A stretch of DNA of 64,000 bases from Caldilineaceae bacterium (GTDB taxonomy: Bacteria; Chloroflexota; Anaerolineae; Caldilineales; Caldilineaceae), in assembly GCA_022827195.1 (NCBI GenBank), contig JAJDTL010000030.1:124001-188000 (forward strand), in the 5' to 3' direction. Under the pieces are notes generated by a model. It was given only the letters and a program-made list of their open reading frames with translations. It was not told the DNA's origin and did not search any database. Position 1 is the stretch's first letter; the number at the start of each line of letters is the position of its first letter. Shown in pieces: positions 16,969 through 25,272 of the stretch. The position numbers and the translations under genes are program-made.

Positions 16969-17799
16969 ATGTACAACCTGGAGGGAAAGACGGTTTTTGT
17001 CACCGGTGCAGGGGGCGAACACGGCATCGGGAGAGCGATAGCGCTGCGGCTGGCGGAGGATGGGGCCGACATCGCTGTGACCGATGTCGTAGAGAAACCA
17101 TATCCTGACGCCGAATGGGGCGGTCTGCCGGCCTTACAGGAAGAGATTGAAGCGATGGGGCGCCGTTCGCTGGCGCTGACCTGCGACGTGACGAATGCCC
17201 ATTCGGTCGAGGCCGCCATGCAACGGACGGCGGAGGCCTTCGGGCAGGTCGATATCCTGGTTAACAACGCGGCGGCACGCGGCGGCGGAGACCGTGTGCA
17301 GGTTGTCGATCTGCCGGACTACGAGTGGGACCGTGTCATGGCCGTCAATCTGAAGGGCACTTTCGTCTGCAGCCGCGCGGCCGCGCGACACATGATGAGC
17401 CGCGGCGGCGGCGGCCGCATCATCAGCGTCTCTTCAGTCTTGGGTCTGCGCGGCATCGCCCGCTTCGCCGCCTACTGCTCCTCCAAATTCGGTATCGTAG
17501 GCTTGACACAGGCCCTTGCCCAGGAGCTGGCTCCGCACGGAATCACCGTCAACGCCATCTGCCCCAGCCTGACACCCACCGAGCGGGTCGGGCACATGGT
17601 CAATCTGTTCGAAAACCCCCAGCTGCAGGTGAAGGAGGCGACCGACGCCCTCCTGTCCGGCGCCGCGGGGAGTACGCCGATTGGACGCCTCGCTCAGACC
17701 GACGACCTCGCCCACGCCGTCTCGTTCCTGGCATCGGACGGCGCCGACTTTCTAACCGGCCTTTCTCTTCCTGTCACCGGTGGGTCGTCCATGAGGTAA
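16969..17799 (+). CDS. Short-chain dehydrogenase/reductase
   Basis: A 276-residue SDR. The coenzyme-binding TGAGGEHGIGRAIA motif is near the N-terminus, a longer variant of TGxxxGxG. NNAA marks the structural Asn strand, and the catalytic residues are Ser in SVSSVLG and Tyr/Lys in YCSSK. The C-terminal FLTGLSLPVTGGSSMR is typical of the classical/FabG-like group. An ATG at 16969 with GGAGG seven bases upstream is chosen over the GTG at 16954. The substrate is unknown. The next gene, on the opposite strand, is an acetoacetate-decarboxylase-like protein, so a shared role is possible but not shown. Confidence 0.92.
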   Translation: MYNLEGKTVFVTGAGGEHGIGRAIALRLAEDGADIAVTDVVEKPYPDAEWGGLPALQEEIEAMGRRSLALTCDVTNAHSVEAAMQRTAEAFGQVDILVNNAAARGGGDRVQVVDLPDYEWDRVMAVNLKGTFVCSRAAARHMMSRGGGGRIISVSSVLGLRGIARFAAYCSSKFGIVGLTQALAQELAPHGITVNAICPSLTPTERVGHMVNLFENPQLQVKEATDALLSGAAGSTPIGRLAQTDDLAHAVSFLASDGADFLTGLSLPVTGGSSMR

Positions 17800-17857
17800 A
17801 CCAGCGGGCCGGCGAGTTTGGGCAGAACTTCCTGTCATGTCCTTAAGGGGCTGCCGG

Positions 17858-18694
17858 CTACCGCAGAATTCGTTGATCGCTGAGGTCCTTGCCGCCCACC
17901 GTCTGTGTGATCACTCCGCCGCGAAACTCCAGGATCTCCAGGTCGGCGAGACCATTGACAATATTGAACTGTGTCGGCATATCCTCCCAGCGGGCGCGAT
18001 GCCATTCGATTGTCCCTTGGCCGCGCCACATCCCAAGAACACGACGATTGGGCGTGTGCGCCGGCGTCAACACCGCATATTCTGCGTCTGCCGTGCCCCA
18101 TTCCCCGGTACGCGGCATGTACTTGTAGTGGAGCGTGCCGTCCCTGGATGCGCCGGCAGACTGGGCCTCTATCTCCTCCTCTGTAAGAGCTTCCATGCCC
18201 TCCAGCCCCATGTCGAGGAAACGGAATCCGAGCCAGCTTGCCGTACAATGCGTGGTCCCGTCGAATACGACAGGCTCGGGAAGTTCGCAGTAGATTTTGG
18301 AAAAACCCAGCTCCTCGCGGCCGGTCAGAATCGGGTCGGTCAGATTCTCCCACAGGACGAGCAGCAGGCTGCCGCTAACCTCGTCAATACGGCCCCGGTA
18401 CGAAACCGGAAACGAAGCCCCTAGCGTGTTGTATCCCCGCCCTGCCAGCCAGTCGATCTCTTTCATGTACGTCGCGGCAACCGTCACCACCGGCTCACCC
18501 TGCAGCGCAAAGCCCGGCGGCAGCAGCTTCTCCAGCGCTTCTGCGCGCGTGAGATAGCTGACCGCGTGAGACCGGCTCTTGGGGCTGTCAAAGCAGTCAA
18601 ACCCGCGACCGTCCGGCCCGCGTCGCGGGCCAGTCCGCGGCCCAAAGTGGGTCGGCATTCGGTACATTGCATCCGGTTCAAACGAGTAGGGCAT
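17858..18694 (-). CDS. Acetoacetate decarboxylase-like superfamily protein
   Basis: A 278-residue protein resembling the acetoacetate decarboxylase (ADC) superfamily. Landmarks are EALEKLLPPGFAL near residue 60 and the segment TGREELGFSKIYCELP, which corresponds to the ADC active-site region where a lysine forms the Schiff base; a Lys is present (FSKIY). True ADCs make acetone from acetoacetate, but many superfamily members act as Schiff-base aldolases, dehydratases or cyclases, so the reaction is not fixed. It is convergent with the SDR at 16969. AGGA precedes the ATG. Confidence 0.75.
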   Translation of the reverse strand: MPYSFEPDAMYRMPTHFGPRTGPRRGPDGRGFDCFDSPKSRSHAVSYLTRAEALEKLLPPGFALQGEPVVTVAATYMKEIDWLAGRGYNTLGASFPVSYRGRIDEVSGSLLLVLWENLTDPILTGREELGFSKIYCELPEPVVFDGTTHCTASWLGFRFLDMGLEGMEALTEEEIEAQSAGASRDGTLHYKYMPRTGEWGTADAEYAVLTPAHTPNRRVLGMWRGQGTIEWHRARWEDMPTQFNIVNGLADLEILEFRGGVITQTVGGKDLSDQRILR

Positions 18695-18774
18695 GAGTGG
18701 AGTTCCTGAATGGCGAATCAGGACCAGGCCTCGTCGGAAGGCCGTGTCTTGAAGGCGTTGCTCAGCTTCTCGAT

Positions 18775-21084
18775 CTACGTTTTCTCCAATGCTTCGTCCT
18801 CTTCCTCTCCCTGAGGCTCCGTCTTCAGGAGTACCTTCCGACCTTGACCTTCGCCCCTGTCCGCGCCGACCAAGCCCCTCGACTCCAAAGCCGAGACTAG
18901 ACGCGCCGCCCTTGGATAGGAAATCCGCAGCGCACGCTGCACGAAAGTGGCGCTGATCGAATTCTCCCCGCGTATAGCGTCAATCGCATCCGCCAGCAGT
19001 TCCTCCTCGTCGTCCAGCCTGTCGAGCACACCGACCCACGGCGCGACCCGCGCGGCCGGACGGTCCGGGCTTTCCTCGCCATCGCGGGCCTCCCACCAAT
19101 CGACCACGCGCCTGATCTCGGCGTCGTTGACGTAGCTGCCCTGGACCCTCTGCACAATTGCCTTATCCGGCCGCATGAAAAGCATATCGCCTTGACCCAG
19201 CAACTTTTCCGCGCCCGGTGTATCCAGGATGACGCGGCTGTCGGTCTGGCTCGTGACGGCAAAGGCAATGCGGGAGGGAAAGTTTGCCTTGATCAGGCCG
19301 GTCACGACATCGGTACTGGGCCGCTGCGTCGCCAGAACAAGATGAATGCCGGTCGCCCGCGCCATCTGCGCCAACCGAACCAGCTGCTTCTCAATCTCCT
19401 CCGGCGCCGTCATCATCAGGTCGGCCAGTTCATCGACGACCAGGACCAGGTGCGGCAGTGTATCCAGCTTCCTGCGCCGGCGGGCGTGCGCGTTGTAGGA
19501 GGCGATGTCCTTAACCTTGTTGGTGCGAAAAAGGTTGTAGCGGTCGTCCATCTGCAGAAGTAGCCAGGTCAGCGCGCCGTGGACATCCTCCACGTCGGTC
19601 ACCACCTTGCCAATCATGTGAGGAATGCGGTTGTAGCCGGGCAATTCGACCAGCTTGGGGTCAACCATGATGAAGCGCAGGCTCTCCGGCCCATGGTGCA
19701 TCAGCAGGCTGACAATCAACCCGTTGATACAGGCTGACTTTCCCGACCCGGTTGCGCCCGCTATCAGGAGATGAGGCGCGCGGGCCAGGTCCGCGACGAT
19801 CGGCTGCCCCGAAGTGTCGCGTCCGAGCGCAAGCGGCAGCATTCCGCCCCGCCTGGACATCTGCTTGCTCTGCAGAATTCCCTTGACCCCCACCATCGAC
19901 TTCTCCGGGTTCGGAACTTCGATGCCCACATAAGGTTGTCCCGGCACAGGGGCTTCGATGCGGACCGCAGGCGCGGCCAGGGCCAGCGCGAGATCGTCGG
20001 CCGCGGAGGCAATCCTGCTGACGCGGATCTTGCGTTTCTGGCCGCCGCGTTCGATGTACAAGGGCTGAACGCCAAACTGCGTGATCGTCGGACCGCAGTC
20101 GATGTTCACAATCTCGACCGGGATGTCGAAGTCCCTTAGCGTCTGGCGGATTATCTCCGCCATTCCTTCGATATCCCACCGGCGCTGCTCGGCATCGTCG
20201 TCCAGCAGCTCGACCGGCGGCAATGAATCAGCCTTGCGCGCCAGCCTGAGGGCGTTGCCTCCCGCCGCGCCGTTCCTCGATTTTCGCCGCGCCGGCACCG
20301 CTGCCGGCATTCGCAGCTCTGTCTGGACATGCTCTGCATTTGAGGACGCAGGGGTCGGCTCGGGCGCGGGCTGCCCTGCCTCCACAAGAGTTGCTTCAGG
20401 CTCACTGATCCGAGCCCCGCTGCCCCGCTCCTCTGCCGCAGGGTCCGGCCAGTATGCCTTCTCATGCAGTCCCTCAACCTCCGCCTCGTCGTCGGCCGAA
20501 ACGTTAGGACCCCTGGCCGTCGACCCGGAAAGAGATTTGGGCAGCAATGCAAGGGTCCCGGCCACGTAGACCAAAGGGGTGTGCCGGACCAGCAGGTATA
20601 CGCCCAGGAGGCCTGCAAGAACCGTCGCAAGAGTCGCAGGAACCTGTCCGAGCAGACCGATCAGGACATTCCCGGAGACCCAGCCCACCAGACCCCCCGG
20701 GACTCCTCCGCCCGGCCATGCCCAGTCCGCAATCTCCCGGCCGCTGATGTAATGCCATGATGCCAGCGAAAGGAGCAGCAGCTCTCCCCCAACGAGCGCC
20801 TCGGGATTGAAGTAACCGGCCTGTCGTCCCAACATCATCACCGCACCCGTGATCAGCAGGCTGAGCACGAGGGGCCAGGCCATCCTTCCCGCCAGCAGTG
20901 CGCACCACGAGTCGGGACCCAGCGCAAAGAGGTTGTAGCCAAGGTAGCCTCCCAGCGCAAAGACAGCCAACCCAATCGTTTCCCTGCCGAACTTCTGGAT
21001 CAGCGCGCCCAAAGCCCCCTGCATGTCGGCCATGGGGCCAGTTGTCTCGTAGTTTTTCCGCCGCCTGCGCCGCCTGACTGCCAT
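18775..21084 (-). CDS. ftsK: DNA translocase FtsK/SpoIIIE
   Basis: A 769-residue DNA translocase anchored at the division septum, pumping chromosome DNA and guiding dimer resolution. After a basic N-terminus (MAVRRRRRRK) there are four hydrophobic segments within about residues 35-185, then a Pro/Glu-rich linker. The motor follows with Walker A GATGSGKS (443-450) and Walker B LVLVVDELADL. The C-terminal ~65 residues form a gamma winged-helix (SATFVQRALRISYPRAARLV), the part that reads KOPS-type sites. A start at 21084 is chosen because a GGGGGGA run lies at ribosome-site distance. The short linker is normal for SpoIIIE-like proteins. The upstream gene ends 64 bases before it, so they may share a transcript. 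Confidence 0.96.
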   Translation of the reverse strand: MAVRRRRRRKNYETTGPMADMQGALGALIQKFGRETIGLAVFALGGYLGYNLFALGPDSWCALLAGRMAWPLVLSLLITGAVMMLGRQAGYFNPEALVGGELLLLSLASWHYISGREIADWAWPGGGVPGGLVGWVSGNVLIGLLGQVPATLATVLAGLLGVYLLVRHTPLVYVAGTLALLPKSLSGSTARGPNVSADDEAEVEGLHEKAYWPDPAAEERGSGARISEPEATLVEAGQPAPEPTPASSNAEHVQTELRMPAAVPARRKSRNGAAGGNALRLARKADSLPPVELLDDDAEQRRWDIEGMAEIIRQTLRDFDIPVEIVNIDCGPTITQFGVQPLYIERGGQKRKIRVSRIASAADDLALALAAPAVRIEAPVPGQPYVGIEVPNPEKSMVGVKGILQSKQMSRRGGMLPLALGRDTSGQPIVADLARAPHLLIAGATGSGKSACINGLIVSLLMHHGPESLRFIMVDPKLVELPGYNRIPHMIGKVVTDVEDVHGALTWLLLQMDDRYNLFRTNKVKDIASYNAHARRRRKLDTLPHLVLVVDELADLMMTAPEEIEKQLVRLAQMARATGIHLVLATQRPSTDVVTGLIKANFPSRIAFAVTSQTDSRVILDTPGAEKLLGQGDMLFMRPDKAIVQRVQGSYVNDAEIRRVVDWWEARDGEESPDRPAARVAPWVGVLDRLDDEEELLADAIDAIRGENSISATFVQRALRISYPRAARLVSALESRGLVGADRGEGQGRKVLLKTEPQGEEEDEALEKT

Positions 21085-21148
21085 ACTCAGCATCCCCCCA
21101 TGGCATCGACGCCGCGCCCAACTAGCGCGCGTGGACCGTCTGCCAGCA

Positions 21149-23233
21149 TCATCCGTCCTGACCGGTAAGCGCCACCGCATCCTCTTCCGGAATGTTAAAT
21201 AGCTCGTCCCAGTCCCCTTGCTCCATGTCGGTCAGCACCTGTGCCACCTGCCCGATGGCGGCCCGCTGCTTGCGGTAGAGATCGCTTTCGCTTATCGCCA
21301 GGCGGTTGGCAATGTCACGCACCTTTCGCCCCTGGATGAAGCGCATTTCCAGGATATTGTAGAGCAGCCACTCCGGCGTACTCAGGTCCTGTTTCCCTCC
21401 CGGCCGCAGATTCTGAATGGCCCGGCCCAGCACCAGCCGCAGGGCTTTGCCGGGATTGCCGTCCGCCTCTTCGATCACGCTGTCAACGAGCCGCAGCTGC
21501 ATCAACGGGCTGCGGATCAGCTTCGGTCCGCCCCAGTAGTGGCTGAGGGCATCCTTGACCCAGCTCTCGAACTCCGGGCTGTGAATCGGGCTCGGCTCCA
21601 GCAATTCCGCCGGCGGCACCTCCGTGTTTTCGGAAACATAGGGCACGATTCCACGAATCTGCTGGACGCGGTCAATGCCCGGAATGATCCGCCGCAACGC
21701 GACCATGACCTGCATCTGCAACTTGCGGTCGAGCAGGGCCATGCCTACGCTCTCCAACTGCTGCGCCAGTAGGGCCCGCTCCTCTCCGTTGATTTCCGGC
21801 GGATCCGTGCGGGCGCGCACGCCCAACATGCCCAACACAATATCCCCTTCGCGCTCTCTTGACGGTTCCATTACCGGCCAAAGCCAGTACCCACCGAATT
21901 CGCTCGGCTGCAACGCAAGCCCTGCCGGCCGCGCTGCTCCACCGCTTGCAGCCGGCGACTTTTGGCCGTTGACCTCCGACGAGAGCTCGATGCGAAGAGG
22001 CTTTCCGTTCTTGCGAACGCGCGCGAGCGCGTCGCTGAAAGCCTCGCTCCAGTCGCTGTCCTCGAGAATCTCCTGCCGCGTCCCCTCCGGTCCTACCATC
22101 GCCTCCAGGATCAGATCCGTCCCGATAGCTGCGGCCACGAATCCAGACCGGACGCGCAACATTTCACACAATATCGTGAGGTGGTTCTCAAGAAACTGGC
22201 GCAGGTCCGAAGTCGTCAGCAGCCGCCTGTCAAGTTCCCGCAACCAAGCGATCTCCTCATGGTCTTCCCCGTAAACAAGCCGGTCCGTTAGCGCCTTTGT
22301 TACGCTGAGAACAACCTGCGCAGCAACGATAACCCCTGTAATAACGCTGAACAGGACGATGTTGCGCGGCAGCCCGAGCATGTGCTCCACGGTCGGAAGT
22401 GTCTGCACTGCCAAGATGACCAGAATGGCGACGACCGGGCCGCGGGCGAAGTAGCGAATCAAACGGTACCGCACAACCCTGTCAGGCGTGTATACGCCAA
22501 AGAAGGCCACCGAGTAGCTCAAAATAACCAGCATCATGCCGATCGCTAAGTTGCCCAAAATGGCGAGCCCCAGGATCCATTCCGGAGAGAACAGCCCCAC
22601 CGAGGACTTGCCCAGGGCAATCAAATAGGGAAAGGAGCCGATGCCCGGCGCGGCCGACGCGACCAGGAGATAGGTCATGCGTTTGCGGCTCTCCGCCGTC
22701 AGACAGCGCTGGCGCGCCTTCCAGATGTTTGAATGCGAAAGGATGACTACCGCGCCGAAGAATGCAGCGAAAGGCCAAAAGAAAAGGCCCGGCTGCAGAA
22801 AACTGAAGAGGGGATCGAACTCGACCGGCCCCACAAGCATTGTCGAAAAAAATGCCAGCAGCGCGCTGAACAGGGAAAGAATGACGATGGCGACATTGAC
22901 CAACCGCCGCCTGTCCGTACGATAGTTCGTCGTGCGCAGAATCGAGTAGGAAAACGTGTAGTAGGCCCAAGGCAGCAGCGCGATGCCCAACCATTGGAAG
23001 CGCAGCCACAAACGGGCGGAGTCGGCGCTCACCACCCACCGCAACGCGACCTCTGAGGCGTAGGTCACCATGACCAGTCCGAGCAGGAACGCAAACCAGC
23101 GCGCCACCGGATGGCGAAAGTTGTACGTCAGCGTATAAGCCAGCAGCGAAAACGCCAGAATCACTACCACCGACGAGATCAGGGCATTCAAGAAGCCCAG
23201 CACGTCGGCGAAAGTCAACGTCAAGTCACTCAT
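21149..23233 (-). CDS. Membrane sensor: 7TM region, GAF-like domain, C-terminal HTH
   Basis: A 694-residue protein with about eight hydrophobic segments in residues 1-310, resembling the 7TM N-terminus of some histidine kinases. A cytoplasmic GAF-like part follows (about 335-510). The C-terminal ~70 residues (WLLYNILEMRFIQGRKVRDI, then ANRLAISESDLYRKQR) form a sigma-region-4/LuxR-like helix-turn-helix. No kinase H-box, ATP-binding N/G boxes, GGDEF or receiver domain is visible. It may therefore be a membrane-tethered one-component regulator, or the HTH may serve protein contacts. It lies directly upstream of ftsK on the same strand. The functional assignment is inference; the architecture is read from sequence. 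Confidence 0.75.
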   Translation of the reverse strand: MSDLTLTFADVLGFLNALISSVVVILAFSLLAYTLTYNFRHPVARWFAFLLGLVMVTYASEVALRWVVSADSARLWLRFQWLGIALLPWAYYTFSYSILRTTNYRTDRRRLVNVAIVILSLFSALLAFFSTMLVGPVEFDPLFSFLQPGLFFWPFAAFFGAVVILSHSNIWKARQRCLTAESRKRMTYLLVASAAPGIGSFPYLIALGKSSVGLFSPEWILGLAILGNLAIGMMLVILSYSVAFFGVYTPDRVVRYRLIRYFARGPVVAILVILAVQTLPTVEHMLGLPRNIVLFSVITGVIVAAQVVLSVTKALTDRLVYGEDHEEIAWLRELDRRLLTTSDLRQFLENHLTILCEMLRVRSGFVAAAIGTDLILEAMVGPEGTRQEILEDSDWSEAFSDALARVRKNGKPLRIELSSEVNGQKSPAASGGAARPAGLALQPSEFGGYWLWPVMEPSREREGDIVLGMLGVRARTDPPEINGEERALLAQQLESVGMALLDRKLQMQVMVALRRIIPGIDRVQQIRGIVPYVSENTEVPPAELLEPSPIHSPEFESWVKDALSHYWGGPKLIRSPLMQLRLVDSVIEEADGNPGKALRLVLGRAIQNLRPGGKQDLSTPEWLLYNILEMRFIQGRKVRDIANRLAISESDLYRKQRAAIGQVAQVLTDMEQGDWDELFNIPEEDAVALTGQDG

Positions 23234-23377
23234 TCGTTTCTTTTTCTGCCTATGCTGCCACTGCCCAATTCAAAAACGGTTCTGGGCCAAATCTGGTTCC
23301 TGCAGCCTTCCCCTACAAGCGGCTACAGAGAGAATTGGACTGTTTGGCGGCAGGATGCTGTCTGCCGCCATGAATCG

Positions 23378-24187
23378 CTACATCCCCCAGTTGATCCGTT
23401 CGCCGACTACGACCCACATGTCGTGCCGCTTTTCCAATTGAAGAAAGAAGTCGCCCGCGACCGTGGGCGTCCTCTGAATGAGCACGCGCACGCCGGCCCG
23501 GTCGACTGTTTCAAATCGTACCGTATCCATCTGGATGATCGGGCCCTCCACCGCCATGCTCTCGGCGCCGCTTTCCAGCCAGATCGTAGGCCCGTCAAAG
23601 CCCAGTTCCCCCAGCTGCTCGGCCGGATGGCGCACCAGGCGCAGCTGGGCCAGCATGCCGTCTTCCCCTGGCTCCAATTGGCGGCGCTGCCCTAACTTGT
23701 GGATCAACGCCGTCCGGCGTATGCGCATGCTATCCGGTTCCTGCGTATCGACGCAAAAATAGTAGTTGGCTAAGGCGTAGACCGGGCCGAAAGCGTTTTG
23801 CGCCGAAAGCAGGCCCAGGATCTCTTCGCGCACGCGATTCCACCGCGAACGCCACGGCGCCGCCGTGATCTGGTCGCCGTACTCCAGCAGCTTCAATGTC
23901 ATGTCGGCCCCGAGCCGGTTGATGATTGACGCCGGCGTAAGGTATGTCGGGTCCTGTTTCAACCGGGCCAAAAGAACATCGGGCGCCGCCTCCACCTCCT
24001 GCCAGTCTCGGAATCGGTAACGAGTGTTGATCGCAAAAAAGACGCCCAGTATCAGTGCCCCGGTCAGGAGCAGAACCAGCGTCCACAGGAAAGGATCCAT
24101 TGAGTCCAGGATCTGCTGGAAGGTGGGCAGACCGTCCAGGCCGAGCCGATCTAGCATCTCCTCTAATTGGTTTTCACTTTCGGACAT
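23378..24187 (-). CDS. Uncharacterised one-TM protein
   Basis: A 269-residue protein with no family I can name. A single hydrophobic segment (FLWTLVLLLTGALILGVFFA, about residues 33-52) follows a short acidic N-terminus. The rest is likely soluble: an alpha-helical region (about 60-165) with an acidic, Leu-rich pattern, then a beta-rich tail with repeated valines and Trp-Val-Val-Val (WVVVGERINWGM at the end). This suggests a membrane-anchored cytoplasmic domain. It is 144 bases upstream of the 7TM/HTH gene in the same direction, so the two could be partners. I have no evidence for an enzymatic role. Confidence 0.55.
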   Translation of the reverse strand: MSESENQLEEMLDRLGLDGLPTFQQILDSMDPFLWTLVLLLTGALILGVFFAINTRYRFRDWQEVEAAPDVLLARLKQDPTYLTPASIINRLGADMTLKLLEYGDQITAAPWRSRWNRVREEILGLLSAQNAFGPVYALANYYFCVDTQEPDSMRIRRTALIHKLGQRRQLEPGEDGMLAQLRLVRHPAEQLGELGFDGPTIWLESGAESMAVEGPIIQMDTVRFETVDRAGVRVLIQRTPTVAGDFFLQLEKRHDMWVVVGERINWGM

Positions 24188-24372
24188 GCGAAGTCGACTC
24201 GATACGGCGCAGGGACTGAATTGCTTACAAGCTGCTGCGAGAGAGTGTGACGGCTCTGCCTTCCTCCATAGCCTCCTTCAACTCTTTCCGCATTAGCGCA
24301 TACCCTGGCTCACTCCGAAAATGACATCCTACATTGCCGCCTCTAAGCAATTGTATCACAACCTGGCAGCGT

Positions 24373-25185
24373 TCAGCCCTCCTCCCCCTCCGATTCGAGC
24401 CAGGCAAGCAGCCCAAACAGACCGCAGTTGCCCCCTTCCGCACGGTGGCTGAAGAACTCCTCGGTGTTGCATGCCGTGTCTATCCCCGCCACCTCTACAT
24501 TCTGAGGGTGAACGCCGGCCGCGATGAGCTGTTCGGTGTTGGCCTGCCACAGGTCGAAGAATGGATTGGCCTCTCTGCCCCTTCGATAATGCAAATAACT
24601 CTCTCCCCGCGCCATATTTCCCGCTACGATCTGCCGCACGTCCTCGCCTACCTCGTAGCTCTCCGGCCCGATGGAAGGCCCGATCCCGACGCGCACATTG
24701 CCGGCATCTGTCCCAAAAGCAACCTGCATCGCCTCCAGTGTCGCCTCCGCGACGCCGCTCACAGTACCCCGCCAGCCCGCATGGCACGCACCCAGGACAT
24801 GGCGCGCAGCGTCATACAGGACCAGCGGCACGCAGTCGGCGAAGACAAGAAAGAGTGGGAGCCCAACCGCATCCGTGATCAGGGCATCGCACTGCTTCTG
24901 CCGGCTGCCGGCATCCATCCAGCCCACCCTTGCCACGGCCGTGCCGTGGACCTGGTGCGTGCGGACAGCATCGGACGGATCCTTGTGCAGCGCGTCACAA
25001 AAGCGCGCAAAGTTTTCCTGCACGCGCTCCTGTTTGTCACCCCGGCTGCGACTGAAATTCAGGCTGCGCCACGGGTAGGGCGATACGCCGCCGTGGCGTG
25101 TGCTGACGTGGGCCTGAATTGGGAGGGAGACGAGGCTCTCGAAGGCATAGGCCGCAATGCCGTTGTCGTAAGAGGTACGTTGCAT
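24373..25185 (-). CDS. pgeF: PgeF/YfiH laccase-domain protein
   Basis: A 270-residue member of the YfiH/LACC1 fold (old name polyphenol oxidase). The diagnostic motifs are RTHQVHG, FADCVPLVLYD and HAGWRGTVSG, which supply the His and Cys residues around the metal site, plus a Cys in IDTACNTEEF. E. coli PgeF removes mis-incorporated Ser from peptidoglycan precursors; related proteins act on purine nucleosides, so the exact substrate is not certain. The start at 25185 (MQRTSYDNG) lies 87 bases after the end of the radical SAM gene on the same strand, probably in one transcript. Confidence 0.9.
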   Translation of the reverse strand: MQRTSYDNGIAAYAFESLVSLPIQAHVSTRHGGVSPYPWRSLNFSRSRGDKQERVQENFARFCDALHKDPSDAVRTHQVHGTAVARVGWMDAGSRQKQCDALITDAVGLPLFLVFADCVPLVLYDAARHVLGACHAGWRGTVSGVAEATLEAMQVAFGTDAGNVRVGIGPSIGPESYEVGEDVRQIVAGNMARGESYLHYRRGREANPFFDLWQANTEQLIAAGVHPQNVEVAGIDTACNTEEFFSHRAEGGNCGLFGLLAWLESEGEEG

Positions 25186-25272
25186 TGGTTGAAACTGTTT
25201 CGGGAAGCCGGCTCTTGCGACCGTTTCGGCCGGGGGGCGGGTTTCACCTGCACCGTCTACGCGCTGGTGGAC

